Notes: generated by a model from the sequence alone, not told the origin. DNA of 41,170 nt from Labilithrix sp. (GCA_019637225.1 JAHBWC010000075.1:1-41170); one strand, 5' to 3'. Shown: positions 17,416 through 25,721, counted from the stretch's first letter. Translations and numbers: made by a program.

Positions 17416-20172
17416 TCAGTTCACCGTCAGCCGGTGTCCGGTCCCGCTCAGGCGGGAGTTCAGCGTGATCCAGAGCTCCTGCGCGGCGGTGTTCACCGAG
17501 GCGAAGTAGCTCTGGTCGGCGGTGAGCGTCGTGCCGTCGAGCGTCACCGTCGCGGGCGGCGTCGCAGCGGTGTAGCCGTGGACGACGAACGTCGGTCGGT
17601 CGAGCAGCCCCGGAGCGTTCACGTCGATGCCGACCGATGCGGCGTTGCCCGCGGCGTCGAGCTCCCACGTCGAGTAGACGGGGCTGTAGCCGATCGGGCT
17701 GTAGCTCATCGTGTCGGTGCGGCCGACGCCGGCGGCTCCGGACGTCCGCACGGCGCCGACCGTCGCTGTCAGCGTCGTCGCGGCGATCACCTCGACCTGC
17801 GAGGCGAGGCCCTTCACCGGCGCCTTGCTATGCGCGTCGAGGACGACGAACACGCTGTAGCTGACGCGCGGGTGACCGGCGATCGTGTTGCCGTTCACGT
17901 TCGTGAAGGTCGAGCGGCCGAGGTAGCCCCAGTCGGCCCCCCACGCGAGCCGCTTGCTCGACGTGGCGGCGTTCAACGCGGGGTTGCCGGACGCGTTCCA
18001 GAACGCGTAGTTCACCGACTGGAACGACCAGTTCGACGCGCATGGCATCGTGTGCGCGAGGTTGTCGTAGCTCGAGTCGCTGGCGCACCCGGCCCCGCCG
18101 GCGCTCGACAGACCGCGCCCCGTCGCGCCGTGGTCGTAGCCGCCCGCGTCCATCCGGCCGATGACGTGCGTCGCGACGCTGCCCATCTCGGCGTCGCTCG
18201 TGTTCGTCCAGAGGAAGTTGTACGCGGGGCCGCTGTTGTCGGCGGTCCACGTCCATGGGCTGTTCATCGTCATCGCGCCCGCCGCGAGCGTCTCGAACTT
18301 CTTCCGGTCCGCCCAGCCGACGCCGCCGATCGTGCCGCCCCACGTCCCGGCGGCGACGCCGTCGAAGTTCATCGAGCCGTACGGGGCGCGGACATCCGCG
18401 ACGATCGCGTTCGCCGGCGCGGAGGAGAGGTCGAACGTGATCGCGTACACGGTCGCGTCCATGCCGGTGTGGAAAAACCAGTGGATCGTGACCGGCACGT
18501 CGTAGCGGACGTCGGCGCCGCCGGCCCGCCCCCACCGCGGGTAGTTGAGCGAAAACTCGTGGATCGCGTGGTGCCGGCCCGTGAACGGCCGCGCCCATCC
18601 GGTGGTGCAGGCGGGCGAGTCGTAGGTGCTCGCCGGGCTCGTGTCGCTCTTGCAGAGGGGCGATCCGAGCGGAGAGTCGTTCCAGCCGTTGCGCGTCGCG
18701 ATCTGCGCGTTCTGAAGGTGCGAGACGACGTAACCGAACCCGCCGACCACGATCGTCTCGCCGCCGGGCCTCGTCGACGACTCGGCGGAGATGCCGGCGG
18801 TGCGGCGCCCGACGTCGAGCGGGTAGGTGAACTCGAGCGCGTGCCCGCCCTTGCGATCGACGCGGACGAGCGCGGCGGTGCGGCTCCGACACGTGCGGTC
18901 CGACCAATCGTATTCGTCCGTCGCGCGGCCGGAGATCGTACGGTCGCGGCGTGCGAGCACCGCGCATCCGGTCGGGCCGGGCTCGGGCGGCGTCGCGTTC
19001 CAGACGCACGACGCCTGATTGTCCGCCGTCGTGGTCGTTCCGGGCGAGCACGTGGAGCAAACGCGATCGCTCTGCGTCGAGCCGGCGGCGCTGACGTACG
19101 TGCCGGGAGAGCAGGTCGTGTGCGGGGCGCAGGACGCGGCGTCGGTCGTGGCGCTGAACGTCCCGACGGTGCACGCCGTGCACTGGCGATCGAGGCTCGC
19201 CGTCGGTGCTCGGCTCACACGCTGTCCCGGCACGCAGCTCGTGTACGCGGTGCACGTCGCGGCGTTCGTCGTCGTCGAGTAGCCGCCGACGCAGGGCTCG
19301 CACGTTCGATCCGTCGTCGCCGAGCCGGCCGACGTCACGCGCGAGCCGGCGAGGCACTCGGTCTTCGCGACGCATGGGGTCGCCGCGTCCGCGTCGCCGT
19401 CCCACGTTTCGCCGCCGCAATCGACCGCCGCCGCGGTACCGCCGGCGCAGAACGTCCCGGCGGCGCAGGCGGCGCAGACCGTCGGCGTCATCGGGGTCGA
19501 GGCTCCGGTCCGCACGGTGCCGGCGGCGCACGAGCCGGCCGGCAGACAAGCCGACAGATTCGGCGCGTTCGTGTAGGTGCCGGGCGCGCAGCCCTGACAC
19601 GATCGGTCGTTCGTCGCGGAGGGCTCCGTCTCGACGAACGTGCCCGCCTGGCAGGTGCTCCACGGCGCGCAGCTCGACGCGTCGCTGCCGCTCGCGAACG
19701 AGCCCGACGCGCAGCCCGCGCAGACGCGATCGCTCGTCGAGGTGCCCGGCGTCTCGACGAACGATCCGGCCTGGCAGGTGCTCCACGGCGCGCAGCTCGA
19801 CGCTTCCGCGATCGCGCTGAACGTCCCCGGCGCGCAGGGCGCGCAGGTCGAGCCGGACCGCGACGTGCCCGGCGGGCATGGCGCCCTCGGAGCGGCAGCG
19901 TCGGCGTCGGCTTCGGCGTCCCGCTCGGTCGGGGTGCGCCCTCCGTCGGACGTGTCGATCGGGCTCGGCGACGTCACGTCGGCGGCCGCGTCGGCCGGGG
20001 CCTCGTTCGAGGCGATTGGCAGGTCGGCCCCGGAGCAGGCGCCGAGGAGGATCGCCGCCGCGGGAACCATGCACGCACCGAGACGCCGAACGCGCTTCGC
20101 CTGCGTCGCCGGGGTCCCACTCTCGAACGAACGAACGCGGACCCCGTGATCGTGATCTCGTTCGGCCCCCAC
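17416..20172 (-). CDS. Large lipoprotein with receptor-like Cys repeats
   Basis: About 918 residues. A lipobox LLGAC is preceded by KRVRR. Residues about 100-375 hold some seven Cys modules of the type CAPGTFS...SC...TC..G.....SDRVC, resembling TNFR or GCC2/GCC3 (ephrin-receptor-like) repeats. The remaining ~540 residues form an unrecognised, Trp/Gly/Asn-rich beta domain (HEFSLNYPRWG, HWFFHTGMDATVYAITFDLS). It may be a surface adhesion or recognition protein; that is inference. The start is uncertain. A GTG at 20172 follows a CACGAT box by eight bases and keeps the basic residues before the hydrophobic core; the ATG at 20070 gives an uncharged, very short signal. Confidence 0.83.
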   Translation of the reverse strand: MGAERDHDHGVRVRSFESGTPATQAKRVRRLGACMVPAAAILLGACSGADLPIASNEAPADAAADVTSPSPIDTSDGGRTPTERDAEADADAAAPRAPCPPGTSRSGSTCAPCAPGTFSAIAEASSCAPWSTCQAGSFVETPGTSTSDRVCAGCASGSFASGSDASSCAPWSTCQAGTFVETEPSATNDRSCQGCAPGTYTNAPNLSACLPAGSCAAGTVRTGASTPMTPTVCAACAAGTFCAGGTAAAVDCGGETWDGDADAATPCVAKTECLAGSRVTSAGSATTDRTCEPCVGGYSTTTNAATCTAYTSCVPGQRVSRAPTASLDRQCTACTVGTFSATTDAASCAPHTTCSPGTYVSAAGSTQSDRVCSTCSPGTTTTADNQASCVWNATPPEPGPTGCAVLARRDRTISGRATDEYDWSDRTCRSRTAALVRVDRKGGHALEFTYPLDVGRRTAGISAESSTRPGGETIVVGGFGYVVSHLQNAQIATRNGWNDSPLGSPLCKSDTSPASTYDSPACTTGWARPFTGRHHAIHEFSLNYPRWGRAGGADVRYDVPVTIHWFFHTGMDATVYAITFDLSSAPANAIVADVRAPYGSMNFDGVAAGTWGGTIGGVGWADRKKFETLAAGAMTMNSPWTWTADNSGPAYNFLWTNTSDAEMGSVATHVIGRMDAGGYDHGATGRGLSSAGGAGCASDSSYDNLAHTMPCASNWSFQSVNYAFWNASGNPALNAATSSKRLAWGADWGYLGRSTFTNVNGNTIAGHPRVSYSVFVVLDAHSKAPVKGLASQVEVIAATTLTATVGAVRTSGAAGVGRTDTMSYSPIGYSPVYSTWELDAAGNAASVGIDVNAPGLLDRPTFVVHGYTAATPPATVTLDGTTLTADQSYFASVNTAAQELWITLNSRLSGTGHRLTVN
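19647..19680 (-). repeat. 34-bp direct repeat, copy 1 (in Cys-repeat gene)
   Basis: Identical to 19770-19803 and exactly 123 bases (41 codons) away, one Cys module. This indicates a recent module duplication or gene conversion. Confidence 0.8.
19770..19803 (-). repeat. 34-bp direct repeat, copy 2 (in Cys-repeat gene)
   Basis: Second copy of the repeat at 19647-19680, coding for the same SSCAPWSTCQAG stretch. Confidence 0.8.
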
Positions 20173-20251
20173 CACCTCCAATCGTGACGCACCACGGCGT
20201 CCGCGTCCATCGGGGGAAACCCTTAGTCCCGCCGTGCACTCGCGTGAGGCC

Positions 20252-20338
20252 CGGTGTCGCCGGGATGCGCGGTGTCGCGCGATCCGCGGTGTCGCGCGAT
20301 GCGAGGTGTCGCCGCGATGCGCGGTGTGGCACCATCGG
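20252..20338 (+). repeat. Five 17-18 bp tandem repeats upstream of the VOC gene
   Basis: Units start at 20252, 20270, 20287, 20304 and 20322. The consensus is CGGTGTCGC(C)GCGATGCG; the last unit is degenerate and holds CACCAT at 20330-20335, a likely -10 box. It lies in the intergenic region and ends four bases before the ATG at 20343. The repeated unit could be an array of regulator sites or a slippage product. Confidence 0.8.
20330..20335 (+). promoter_or_regulatory. Putative -10 box, leaderless promoter
   Basis: CACCAT followed by seven bases (CGGCGCC) and the ATG at 20343. It lies in the last tandem-repeat unit. Confidence 0.4.
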
Positions 20339-20342
20339 CGCC

Positions 20343-20708
20343 ATGTCGGCCGCCGAGACCAAACACACGCACCACGCCATCGACTACATCGAGATCGCCG
20401 TGAAGGACGTCGCCGAAGCGAAGCGCTTCTACGGGAGCGCGTTCGGCTGGACGTTCAACGACTACGGCCCAGGGTACGCCGGCATCGTCGGAGAGCACCG
20501 CGAGCAAGGCGGCCTCTGTCAGTCGGACGACGTGAAGACCGGCGGGCCGCTCGTCGTCCTCTTCTCCCGCGGCCTCGACGCGACGCTCGCGGCCGTGCGC
20601 TCCGCCGGCGGCAGCGTCACGAAGGAGCCCTTCGACTTCCCGGGCGGCCGGCGCTTCCACTTCACCGACCCCAGCGGCAACGAGCTCGCAGTCTGGGCCG
20701 AGCGCTGA
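20343..20708 (+). CDS. VOC-superfamily (glyoxalase/bleomycin-resistance) protein
   Basis: A 121-residue cytoplasmic protein of the vicinal-oxygen-chelate fold. HHAIDYIEIAVKDVAEAKRFYGSAFGWTFNDYG is the classic first beta-alpha-beta unit, and GGRRFHFTDPSGNELAVWAE the last, with the final Glu in the usual metal-ligand position. Single-domain members of this type are commonly annotated as glyoxalase-like proteins; the substrate cannot be deduced. The frame is open far upstream, but the family N-terminus fits the ATG at 20343, which sits directly after the tandem repeats. The next gene follows 112 bases later on the same strand with its own leader hairpin. Confidence 0.92.
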   Translation: MSAAETKHTHHAIDYIEIAVKDVAEAKRFYGSAFGWTFNDYGPGYAGIVGEHREQGGLCQSDDVKTGGPLVVLFSRGLDATLAAVRSAGGSVTKEPFDFPGGRRFHFTDPSGNELAVWAER

Positions 20709-20800
20709 CGGAGCGAGACGGCGCTGCGGGCGGCGAAACGCCGAGCTGAAGCGTGCTCGCGACCTGCGCCGGCGATCGCGGTGGCACGTCACGCGCAAGA

Positions 20801-20815
20801 CCTCCGAGGCGGAGG
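20801..20815 (+). promoter_or_regulatory. Hairpin sequestering the ribosome-binding site
   Basis: CCTCCG, loop AGG, CGGAGG. The 3' arm is the Shine-Dalgarno GGAGG (20811-20815), five bases before the ATG at 20821, and the 5' arm is a perfect anti-SD. The fold would block translation of the amidotransferase-decarboxylase operon until opened. Confidence 0.55.
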
Positions 20816-20820
20816 TTCCG

Positions 20821-21687
20821 ATGTGCCGCTTGTTCGGGCTGACGTCCGCGCCGAGACGTGTCCGGGCAACGTTCTGGCTGCTCGAGGCTCCCGACAGCTT
20901 GTCGCGTCAGAGCCGGCGGAATCCGAACGGCACCGGCCTCACGGTCTTCGCCGAGGACGGCTCGCCCGTGGTGTGGAGGCAGCCTCTCGCCGCCTACGAG
21001 GATCAGCTCTTCGCAGAAGAGGCCAGGGACTGCGAGTCCACGGTGTTCGTGGCGCACGTCCGCTACGCGACGACCGGACCTGCCGAGCTCAAGAACACGC
21101 ACCCCTTCGAGCAGCGCGGTCGCGTGTTCGCTCACAACGGCGTGCTCGGCGATCTGAAGCGCCTCGAAGAGGAGCTGGGCGAGTACATGGACCTCGTCGG
21201 CGGCGACACCGACTCGGAGCGGTTCTTCGCGCTCGTCACGAAGCACGCCGATCGCAACGGTGGCGACGTCGGCGCCGCGATCACCACCGCCGCCCGCTGG
21301 GCCGAGGAGAACCTGCCGATCTACGCGCTCAACGTGGTCCTCGCCACGGCGTCCGAGCTCTGGGCTCTGCGATACCCGGAGACACACGACCTCTTCGTGT
21401 TGCGACGCGCCGCCGGTGGCCCTCACGGCGGCCGGCACCTCGAGCACGCGAGCCGCGCCGGCCGCATTCGCGTCCGCTCCGGGGCGCTCGCCGAGCGTCC
21501 CGCGGTCGTGGTCGCGAGCGAGCGCATGGATGAGGACCCCGGCTGGTCGAATCTCGAAGCGGGCGAGCTCTTGCACGTCGACGCCTCGCTGAGCGTCGTG
21601 CGCAGCGTGATTCTCCCCGAACCGCCGCGTCACCGCCTGACGCTCGATGACCTCGGCGAATCCGCGGCCGCGCAGGCGGCACGTTGA
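20821..21687 (+). CDS. Class II glutamine amidotransferase (YafJ/EgtC-like)
   Basis: A 288-residue N-terminal-nucleophile hydrolase. After Met removal, Cys2 (MCRLFGL) would be the catalytic nucleophile that hydrolyses the glutamine amide. RNPNGTGLTVF, FVAHVRYATTG and NTHPFEQRGRVFAHNGVL are the conserved substrate-loop and oxyanion segments of the YafJ/EgtC family. There is no synthase domain, so it works as a stand-alone glutaminase or amide hydrolase, or with a partner. It has an ideal SD (GGAGG, spacing 5) that can be masked by the 20801-20815 hairpin. Glutamate decarboxylase starts 18 bases after its stop, so the released glutamate could feed that enzyme. Confidence 0.93.
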   Translation: MCRLFGLTSAPRRVRATFWLLEAPDSLSRQSRRNPNGTGLTVFAEDGSPVVWRQPLAAYEDQLFAEEARDCESTVFVAHVRYATTGPAELKNTHPFEQRGRVFAHNGVLGDLKRLEEELGEYMDLVGGDTDSERFFALVTKHADRNGGDVGAAITTAARWAEENLPIYALNVVLATASELWALRYPETHDLFVLRRAAGGPHGGRHLEHASRAGRIRVRSGALAERPAVVVASERMDEDPGWSNLEAGELLHVDASLSVVRSVILPEPPRHRLTLDDLGESAAAQAAR

Positions 21688-21705
21688 CCCGACAGGAGTC
21701 CCACC

Positions 21706-23112
21706 ATGCCGCTCGTCCACCCGTCCGACACGCAAGACCCCGGCCGACAGGAGCTCGGCGTCCGCCCCGTCTTCACGCGCGAGCCGATCCGCGTGCCTCG
21801 CAACCGCATCCCAGAGGGCGAGCTCGATCCGGACACGGCCTACGAGATCGTCCACGACGAGCTCATGCTCGACGGCAATCCGCGCCTCAACCTCGCGTCG
21901 TTCGTGACGACCTGGATGGACGCGCGGGCCCGCGCGCTGATGACGGAGTGCCTCGACAAGAACATGATCGACAAGGACGAGTACCCGCGCACCGCGGAGC
22001 TCGAGCAGCGCTGCGTGCGGATGCTCGCGGGGCTCTGGCACGCCGTCGATCCCGATCAGCCCACGGGGTGTTCGACGACGGGCTCGAGTGAAGCATGCAT
22101 GCTCGCAGGCCTCGCGCTCAAGCGACGTTGGCAGCGCGCGCGTCGCGCCTCCGGCCTCCCCGCGGATCGACCGAACCTCGTCATGGGCGTCAACGTCCAG
22201 GTGTGCTGGGACAAGTTCGCCAACTACTGGGAGGTCGAGCCCCGTCTCGTGCCGATGGAGGGCGATCGCTTCCACCTCACCGCCGAGGAAGCCGTGAAGC
22301 GCTGCGACGAGAACACGATCGGCGTCGTCGCGATCGTCGGCTCGACGTTCGACGGCAGCTACGAGCCCGTCGACGAGATCTGCGCCGCGCTCGATCGGCT
22401 CGAGGCCGAGCGCGGTTGGAACGTCCCCGTCCACGTCGACGGCGCGTCGGGCGCGATGATCGCCCCGTTCTGCGACCCCGATCTCGCGTGGGACTTTCGA
22501 TTGCCTCGGGTCGCGTCGATCAACACCTCTGGACACAAGTACGGCCTCGTCTACCCCGGCATCGGCTGGGTGCTGTGGCGCGACGCCGACGCGCTGCCCG
22601 ACGACCTCGTGTTCCGCGTCGACTATCTCGGCGGCCAGATGCCCACGCTCGCGCTCACGTTCTCGCGCCCCGGCGCGCAGATCGCCGCGCAGTACTACAA
22701 CTTCCTCTGGCTCGGGATGGACGGCTTCCGTCGCGTGCAACAGTACTGCCGCGAGGTCGCCTCACGCCTCGCCGACCGCATCGCCGAGCTCGGGCCTTTC
22801 CGCTTGATCAGCGACGGCCGGCAGCTGCCCGTGTTCGCCTTCACGCTCGCCGAAACGGAGACGCGTTACTCCGTGTTCGATCTCTCGGCCGCGCTCCGCG
22901 AGCACGGGTGGCTCGTGCCCGCGTATGCGTTCCCCGCGCACCGCGAGGACCTCGAGGTGCTGCGGATCGTCGTGCGCAACGGCTTCAGCCACGACCTCGC
23001 CGACCTCCTCATGGACGACCTCACGCGCGTCCTTCCGCGCCTGCGCAAGCAACCGAGGCCCGAGCGCGGCCGGGAAGCCGCCGGCTTCTCGCACGGCGCG
23101 AGCAAGCCCTGA
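21706..23112 (+). CDS. gadB: Glutamate decarboxylase (PLP-dependent)
   Basis: Converts glutamate to GABA and CO2, consuming a proton, in the cytoplasm. At 468 residues it matches the usual bacterial GadA/B length. Landmarks are the N-terminal TREPIRVPRNRIPEGELDP, PTGCSTTGSSEACMLAGLALK (cofactor phosphate region), VHVDGASGAMIAPF with the conserved Asp, and NTSGHKYGLVYPGIGW, where Lys278 should bind PLP (Lys276 in E. coli GadB). AGGAG lies seven bases before the ATG at 21706. It forms a tight operon with the amidotransferase gene. The glutamate/GABA antiporter gadC is not in the window, so classic acid resistance is not demonstrated. Confidence 0.96.
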   Translation: MPLVHPSDTQDPGRQELGVRPVFTREPIRVPRNRIPEGELDPDTAYEIVHDELMLDGNPRLNLASFVTTWMDARARALMTECLDKNMIDKDEYPRTAELEQRCVRMLAGLWHAVDPDQPTGCSTTGSSEACMLAGLALKRRWQRARRASGLPADRPNLVMGVNVQVCWDKFANYWEVEPRLVPMEGDRFHLTAEEAVKRCDENTIGVVAIVGSTFDGSYEPVDEICAALDRLEAERGWNVPVHVDGASGAMIAPFCDPDLAWDFRLPRVASINTSGHKYGLVYPGIGWVLWRDADALPDDLVFRVDYLGGQMPTLALTFSRPGAQIAAQYYNFLWLGMDGFRRVQQYCREVASRLADRIAELGPFRLISDGRQLPVFAFTLAETETRYSVFDLSAALREHGWLVPAYAFPAHREDLEVLRIVVRNGFSHDLADLLMDDLTRVLPRLRKQPRPERGREAAGFSHGASKP

Positions 23113-23317
23113 CGCGTCACCCGCGGAGCCCCGCTGCGCGCGAACGAGCAAGGCGTCGAGATGCTGGAAGCGCGCCTCCATGCGCCCGGGGTCGCGGGGA
23201 TCGGACTTTCGACGCAACTCGGGAGGCGTACCGGCCGACAGGGCCGGGACGATGGAACCGTCCACGAGCCGCACGAGCTCCCTTCGCCAGACGCCGATGC
23301 GGGCCGCTGAAGAGAGC

Positions 23318-23323
23318 TACCAT
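23318..23323 (+). promoter_or_regulatory. -10 box with short leader
   Basis: TACCAT, 19 bases before the ATG at 23343. The roughly 12-base leader includes AAGGGG as a weak SD. Confidence 0.45.
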
Positions 23324-23342
23324 CGGATCAAGGGGTGACGAG

Positions 23343-24374
23343 ATGAGCCTACCGACGAGCACCCATCTCGATCTCGAGGCGCAGTTTCGTGCCGACGCGA
23401 CGCGGCTCGGCGCGGAACGGGACGTCGCTGAGGTCTTCGCCGAGCTGAACGCCGCCTACACGGCGCCCGCGCGGAAGTATCACTCGATCGAGCACATCGG
23501 CGAGTGCCTCCGGGCGCTGGCCGACGTGCGAGCGACGCTCGGCGCGCCGGAAGAGGTCGCGATGGCGATCTGGTTCCACGACGCGATCTACGCGACGCAC
23601 CCGTTCGCCTCGAGCGAGAAGCGCAGCGCCGAGCTCGCCTACGCGTCGTGTACGAGGATGGGCATCGCCGAGGTGCCGGCCCGGCGCATCGCCGACATGG
23701 TCCTCGCGACGAAAGACCACGAGCTGCCGGCGAAAGGCGCCGTCGACGAGCGCGACGCCGCGGCCCTGTTCGACATCGACCTCGGGATCCTCGGCGCCGA
23801 CCCGGTCCGCTACGCGAGGTTCGAACGCGACGTCCGCGCCGAATACTCGTGGGTGCCGGAGGGGGTGTTCCGGGGACGCCGGGCGAAGCTGCTGCGCGGC
23901 TTTGCCGCTCGTCCCTCGATTTACAGGACGCCGCTCCTCAAGGGCAGGCTCGAGGACGCCGCGCGCGCGAACATCGACGGCGCGGTGCGCGAGCTCGAAG
24001 CCACGGTCGACGACCTCGTCCTCCACGCGAACGACGAGCACGTCTTCGCGACCCGCGCCGCCCGGCTCGAGCTGATCCATCCGTGGAGCGACCTCTACTA
24101 CGCGAGCGTTCGGCCCGGCCGCGGCGGAACCTCGCCGAAGCTCGGGGTCGCGTTTGGCCCGGACGACGATCGCGGGCTCGACATCGCCGTCGACGCTCCC
24201 GGCGCGGCCGACGTCATCGAGCGCCTTCGCTCCGTCCCTGGCTACGACCACGACGGAGAGCGGCGCGGCGCGACCAGCGCCATCCCGTCGATCGTCTACA
24301 GTCGCGATCGCCACCCCGCGATCGAGGGCCCGGTCCGACGGGGCCCGCGCGCCGCCTATCGCGGGGCGAGCTGA
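23343..24374 (+). CDS. HD-superfamily metal-dependent hydrolase with C-terminal extension
   Basis: A 343-residue cytoplasmic protein. Residues 1-215 match the predicted HD-type phosphohydrolase family COG4339, often misnamed NMDA-receptor-like: RKYHSIEHIGECL, AIWFHDAIYATH (His-Asp pair), TKDHE, LFDIDLGILGADP, VRAEYSWVP and RPSIYRT. The substrate is unknown for the family. Residues about 220-343 are an extra part without recognisable motifs (DDLVLHANDEHVFATRAARLELIHPW, LGVAFGPDDDRGLDIAVDAPG) that typical members of about 200 residues lack, so this is a fusion or a read-through extension. The ATG at 23343 is preceded by TACCAT 19 bases upstream. It converges with the RoxA-like gene. Confidence 0.88.
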   Translation: MSLPTSTHLDLEAQFRADATRLGAERDVAEVFAELNAAYTAPARKYHSIEHIGECLRALADVRATLGAPEEVAMAIWFHDAIYATHPFASSEKRSAELAYASCTRMGIAEVPARRIADMVLATKDHELPAKGAVDERDAAALFDIDLGILGADPVRYARFERDVRAEYSWVPEGVFRGRRAKLLRGFAARPSIYRTPLLKGRLEDAARANIDGAVRELEATVDDLVLHANDEHVFATRAARLELIHPWSDLYYASVRPGRGGTSPKLGVAFGPDDDRGLDIAVDAPGAADVIERLRSVPGYDHDGERRGATSAIPSIVYSRDRHPAIEGPVRRGPRAAYRGAS

Positions 24375-24402
24375 GAGACCGTTCGACCGCGTTTCCCCAC
24401 AC

Positions 24403-24422
24403 GAAGCGCCGAACGACGCTTC
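24403..24422. terminator. Weak convergent hairpin
   Basis: GAAGCG, 8-base loop, CGCTTC, between the convergent stops at 24374 and 24465. Six-bp stem with no T-run. Confidence 0.35.
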
Positions 24423-24464
24423 ACCGAAGAGGTCCCGCGAGCGACCACGCACGAGGGCGCGCGC

Positions 24465-25697
24465 TCAGCCCGAGCCGCGGCGCGCGAAGCGGAGGGCCCC
24501 CGAGGCGAACAGGCGGACGAGGAGCGCGCGTGCCGCGCGGCTCTTCGCATCGCGCATCAACGCGCGGCCGTCGTGCCGTCGCGACGCGGAGAGAGCGCGC
24601 GCGAGCTCGGCGGCCGGAGCAGGAACGTCGATCTCCTCACCGCCGACGAAGAGGAGGAGCGCGCCGCGCGGCCGCGGGAGAAACGCCCAGCGGCCCTCCT
24701 CCGAGCGCGCGACCTCGTCGCCGCGCGCGAGGCGCTCGTGGATCGCCCTCTCGTCGAGCGCGCGCCGCGGCGGCTCGATCGCGTGCCCCGGCTTCAGCCG
24801 CGTGGCGAACGCCGCGAACCACCGATCGATCGCGGCGTCCGACGTGTCGATCGAGCGCACCATCGCGCGAACACGCGCGAGCAGCGCCGGCGGGATCGCG
24901 CCCGGATGCGCGGTCGGCGACAGCGGCGGGTCCTCGAGGAGACGCGCCGCGCCCGAGGTCTCGCGCGCGGCCGCGGCGAACGACGCCCACGCCTCTCCCG
25001 CGCTCGGTGAGCGGAAGCCGATCGAGTACGTGAGGCACGGCGTGACGGCGACGCCGTGGTGCGCGAAGCCGGGCGGCAGGTACAGCATGTCGCCCGAACC
25101 GAGCACCTCGTCGGCGTCGGCGTCGAACGTCGCGAGCACGCGGAGGTCGAGGTCGGGGACGAGGCGCGTGTCGCGCGTCGGCTTCGTGTGGTAGCGCCAG
25201 CGCCGCTCGCCCTGTCCTTGCACGAGGAAGACGTCGTAGCTGTCGACGTGGGGGCCGACGCTCCCACCCGGCGCGGCGAAGCTCACCATCACGTCGTCGA
25301 CGCGCACGTTGGGCACGAACGAGAACCTGTCGAGGAGGAGCGCGGCCGCCGGCACCCAGCGGTTCACCTCCTGGACGAGCAGCGTCCAGTCGCGATCGGG
25401 CAGCGACGCGAAGCGCGCCTCCTCGTGCGGGCCCCAGGTCACCTCCCACGGGCGCCCGCCGCGCTTCTTCGGGGCGACCGAGGTGGTCTCGCGCACGATC
25501 CGCGACTCGACCCCGTCCTCGCACGAGAGCCCGGCGAGCTCATCGGGCGTGATCGGATCGCGAAAACGCGGGAAGGCGCCGCGCACGAGGAGCGGCTTCT
25601 TCTGCCAGTGCTCTCGGAGGAAGCGGGCGACGGACATGCCGCCGAGCACGCCACCGTCCTGCTCTCGCCCGGTCGAAGATCGCCGTCGTCCTGTCAT
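24465..25697 (-). CDS. JmjC-type cupin oxygenase, RoxA/YcfD-like ribosomal oxygenase
   Basis: A 410-residue Fe(II)/2-oxoglutarate oxygenase. E. coli RoxA (YcfD) hydroxylates an arginine of ribosomal protein L16, so a ribosomal substrate is likely but inferred. FLREHWQKKPLLVRGAF (residues 26-42), DPITPDELAGLSCEDGVESR, WTLLVQEVNRWVP and VSFAAPGGSVGPHVDSYDVF match the family; His150 and Asp152 with His213 (LPPGFAHHGV) form the iron triad. The C-terminal winged-helix-like half is present. The ATG at 25697 includes the GGVLGGMSVARF lead-in seen in homologues; the ATG at 25637 would trim it. Its start is only 30 bases from the divergent GTG at 25728. Confidence 0.9.
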   Translation of the reverse strand: MTGRRRSSTGREQDGGVLGGMSVARFLREHWQKKPLLVRGAFPRFRDPITPDELAGLSCEDGVESRIVRETTSVAPKKRGGRPWEVTWGPHEEARFASLPDRDWTLLVQEVNRWVPAAALLLDRFSFVPNVRVDDVMVSFAAPGGSVGPHVDSYDVFLVQGQGERRWRYHTKPTRDTRLVPDLDLRVLATFDADADEVLGSGDMLYLPPGFAHHGVAVTPCLTYSIGFRSPSAGEAWASFAAAARETSGAARLLEDPPLSPTAHPGAIPPALLARVRAMVRSIDTSDAAIDRWFAAFATRLKPGHAIEPPRRALDERAIHERLARGDEVARSEEGRWAFLPRPRGALLLFVGGEEIDVPAPAAELARALSASRRHDGRALMRDAKSRAARALLVRLFASGALRFARRGSG

Positions 25698-25715
25698 CCT
25701 GCGCGAACACCGGAC

Positions 25716-25721
25716 TACCAT
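25716..25721 (+). promoter_or_regulatory. -10 box, leaderless promoter
   Basis: TACCAT followed by six bases (GGGCGC) and the GTG at 25728; CTGTCA (25691-25696) lies 19 bases upstream. It falls inside the 30-base gap to the divergent RoxA start. Confidence 0.6.

Noticed and set aside
17434..20187. 917-codon forward open frame
   Set aside because: Antisense to the Cys-repeat lipoprotein, whose lipobox and modules are real.
20252..20338. CRISPR-like array
   Set aside because: Units are contiguous 17-18 bp without spacers and no cas gene is near, so it is a simple tandem repeat.
23117..23362. Reverse open frame downstream of gadB; a GMC-oxidoreductase-like string RLVDGSIVPALSAGT also reads on this strand
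   Set aside because: The short string alone is not enough; the flanking frame is Arg-rich and overlaps gadB and the next gene's start. It might be a remnant, but nothing else supports it. The 230-base gap otherwise holds only the -10 box at 23318.
23343..24374. NMDA-receptor-subunit label for the HD protein
   Set aside because: Residues match the HD phosphohydrolase family; no receptor features or membrane segments.
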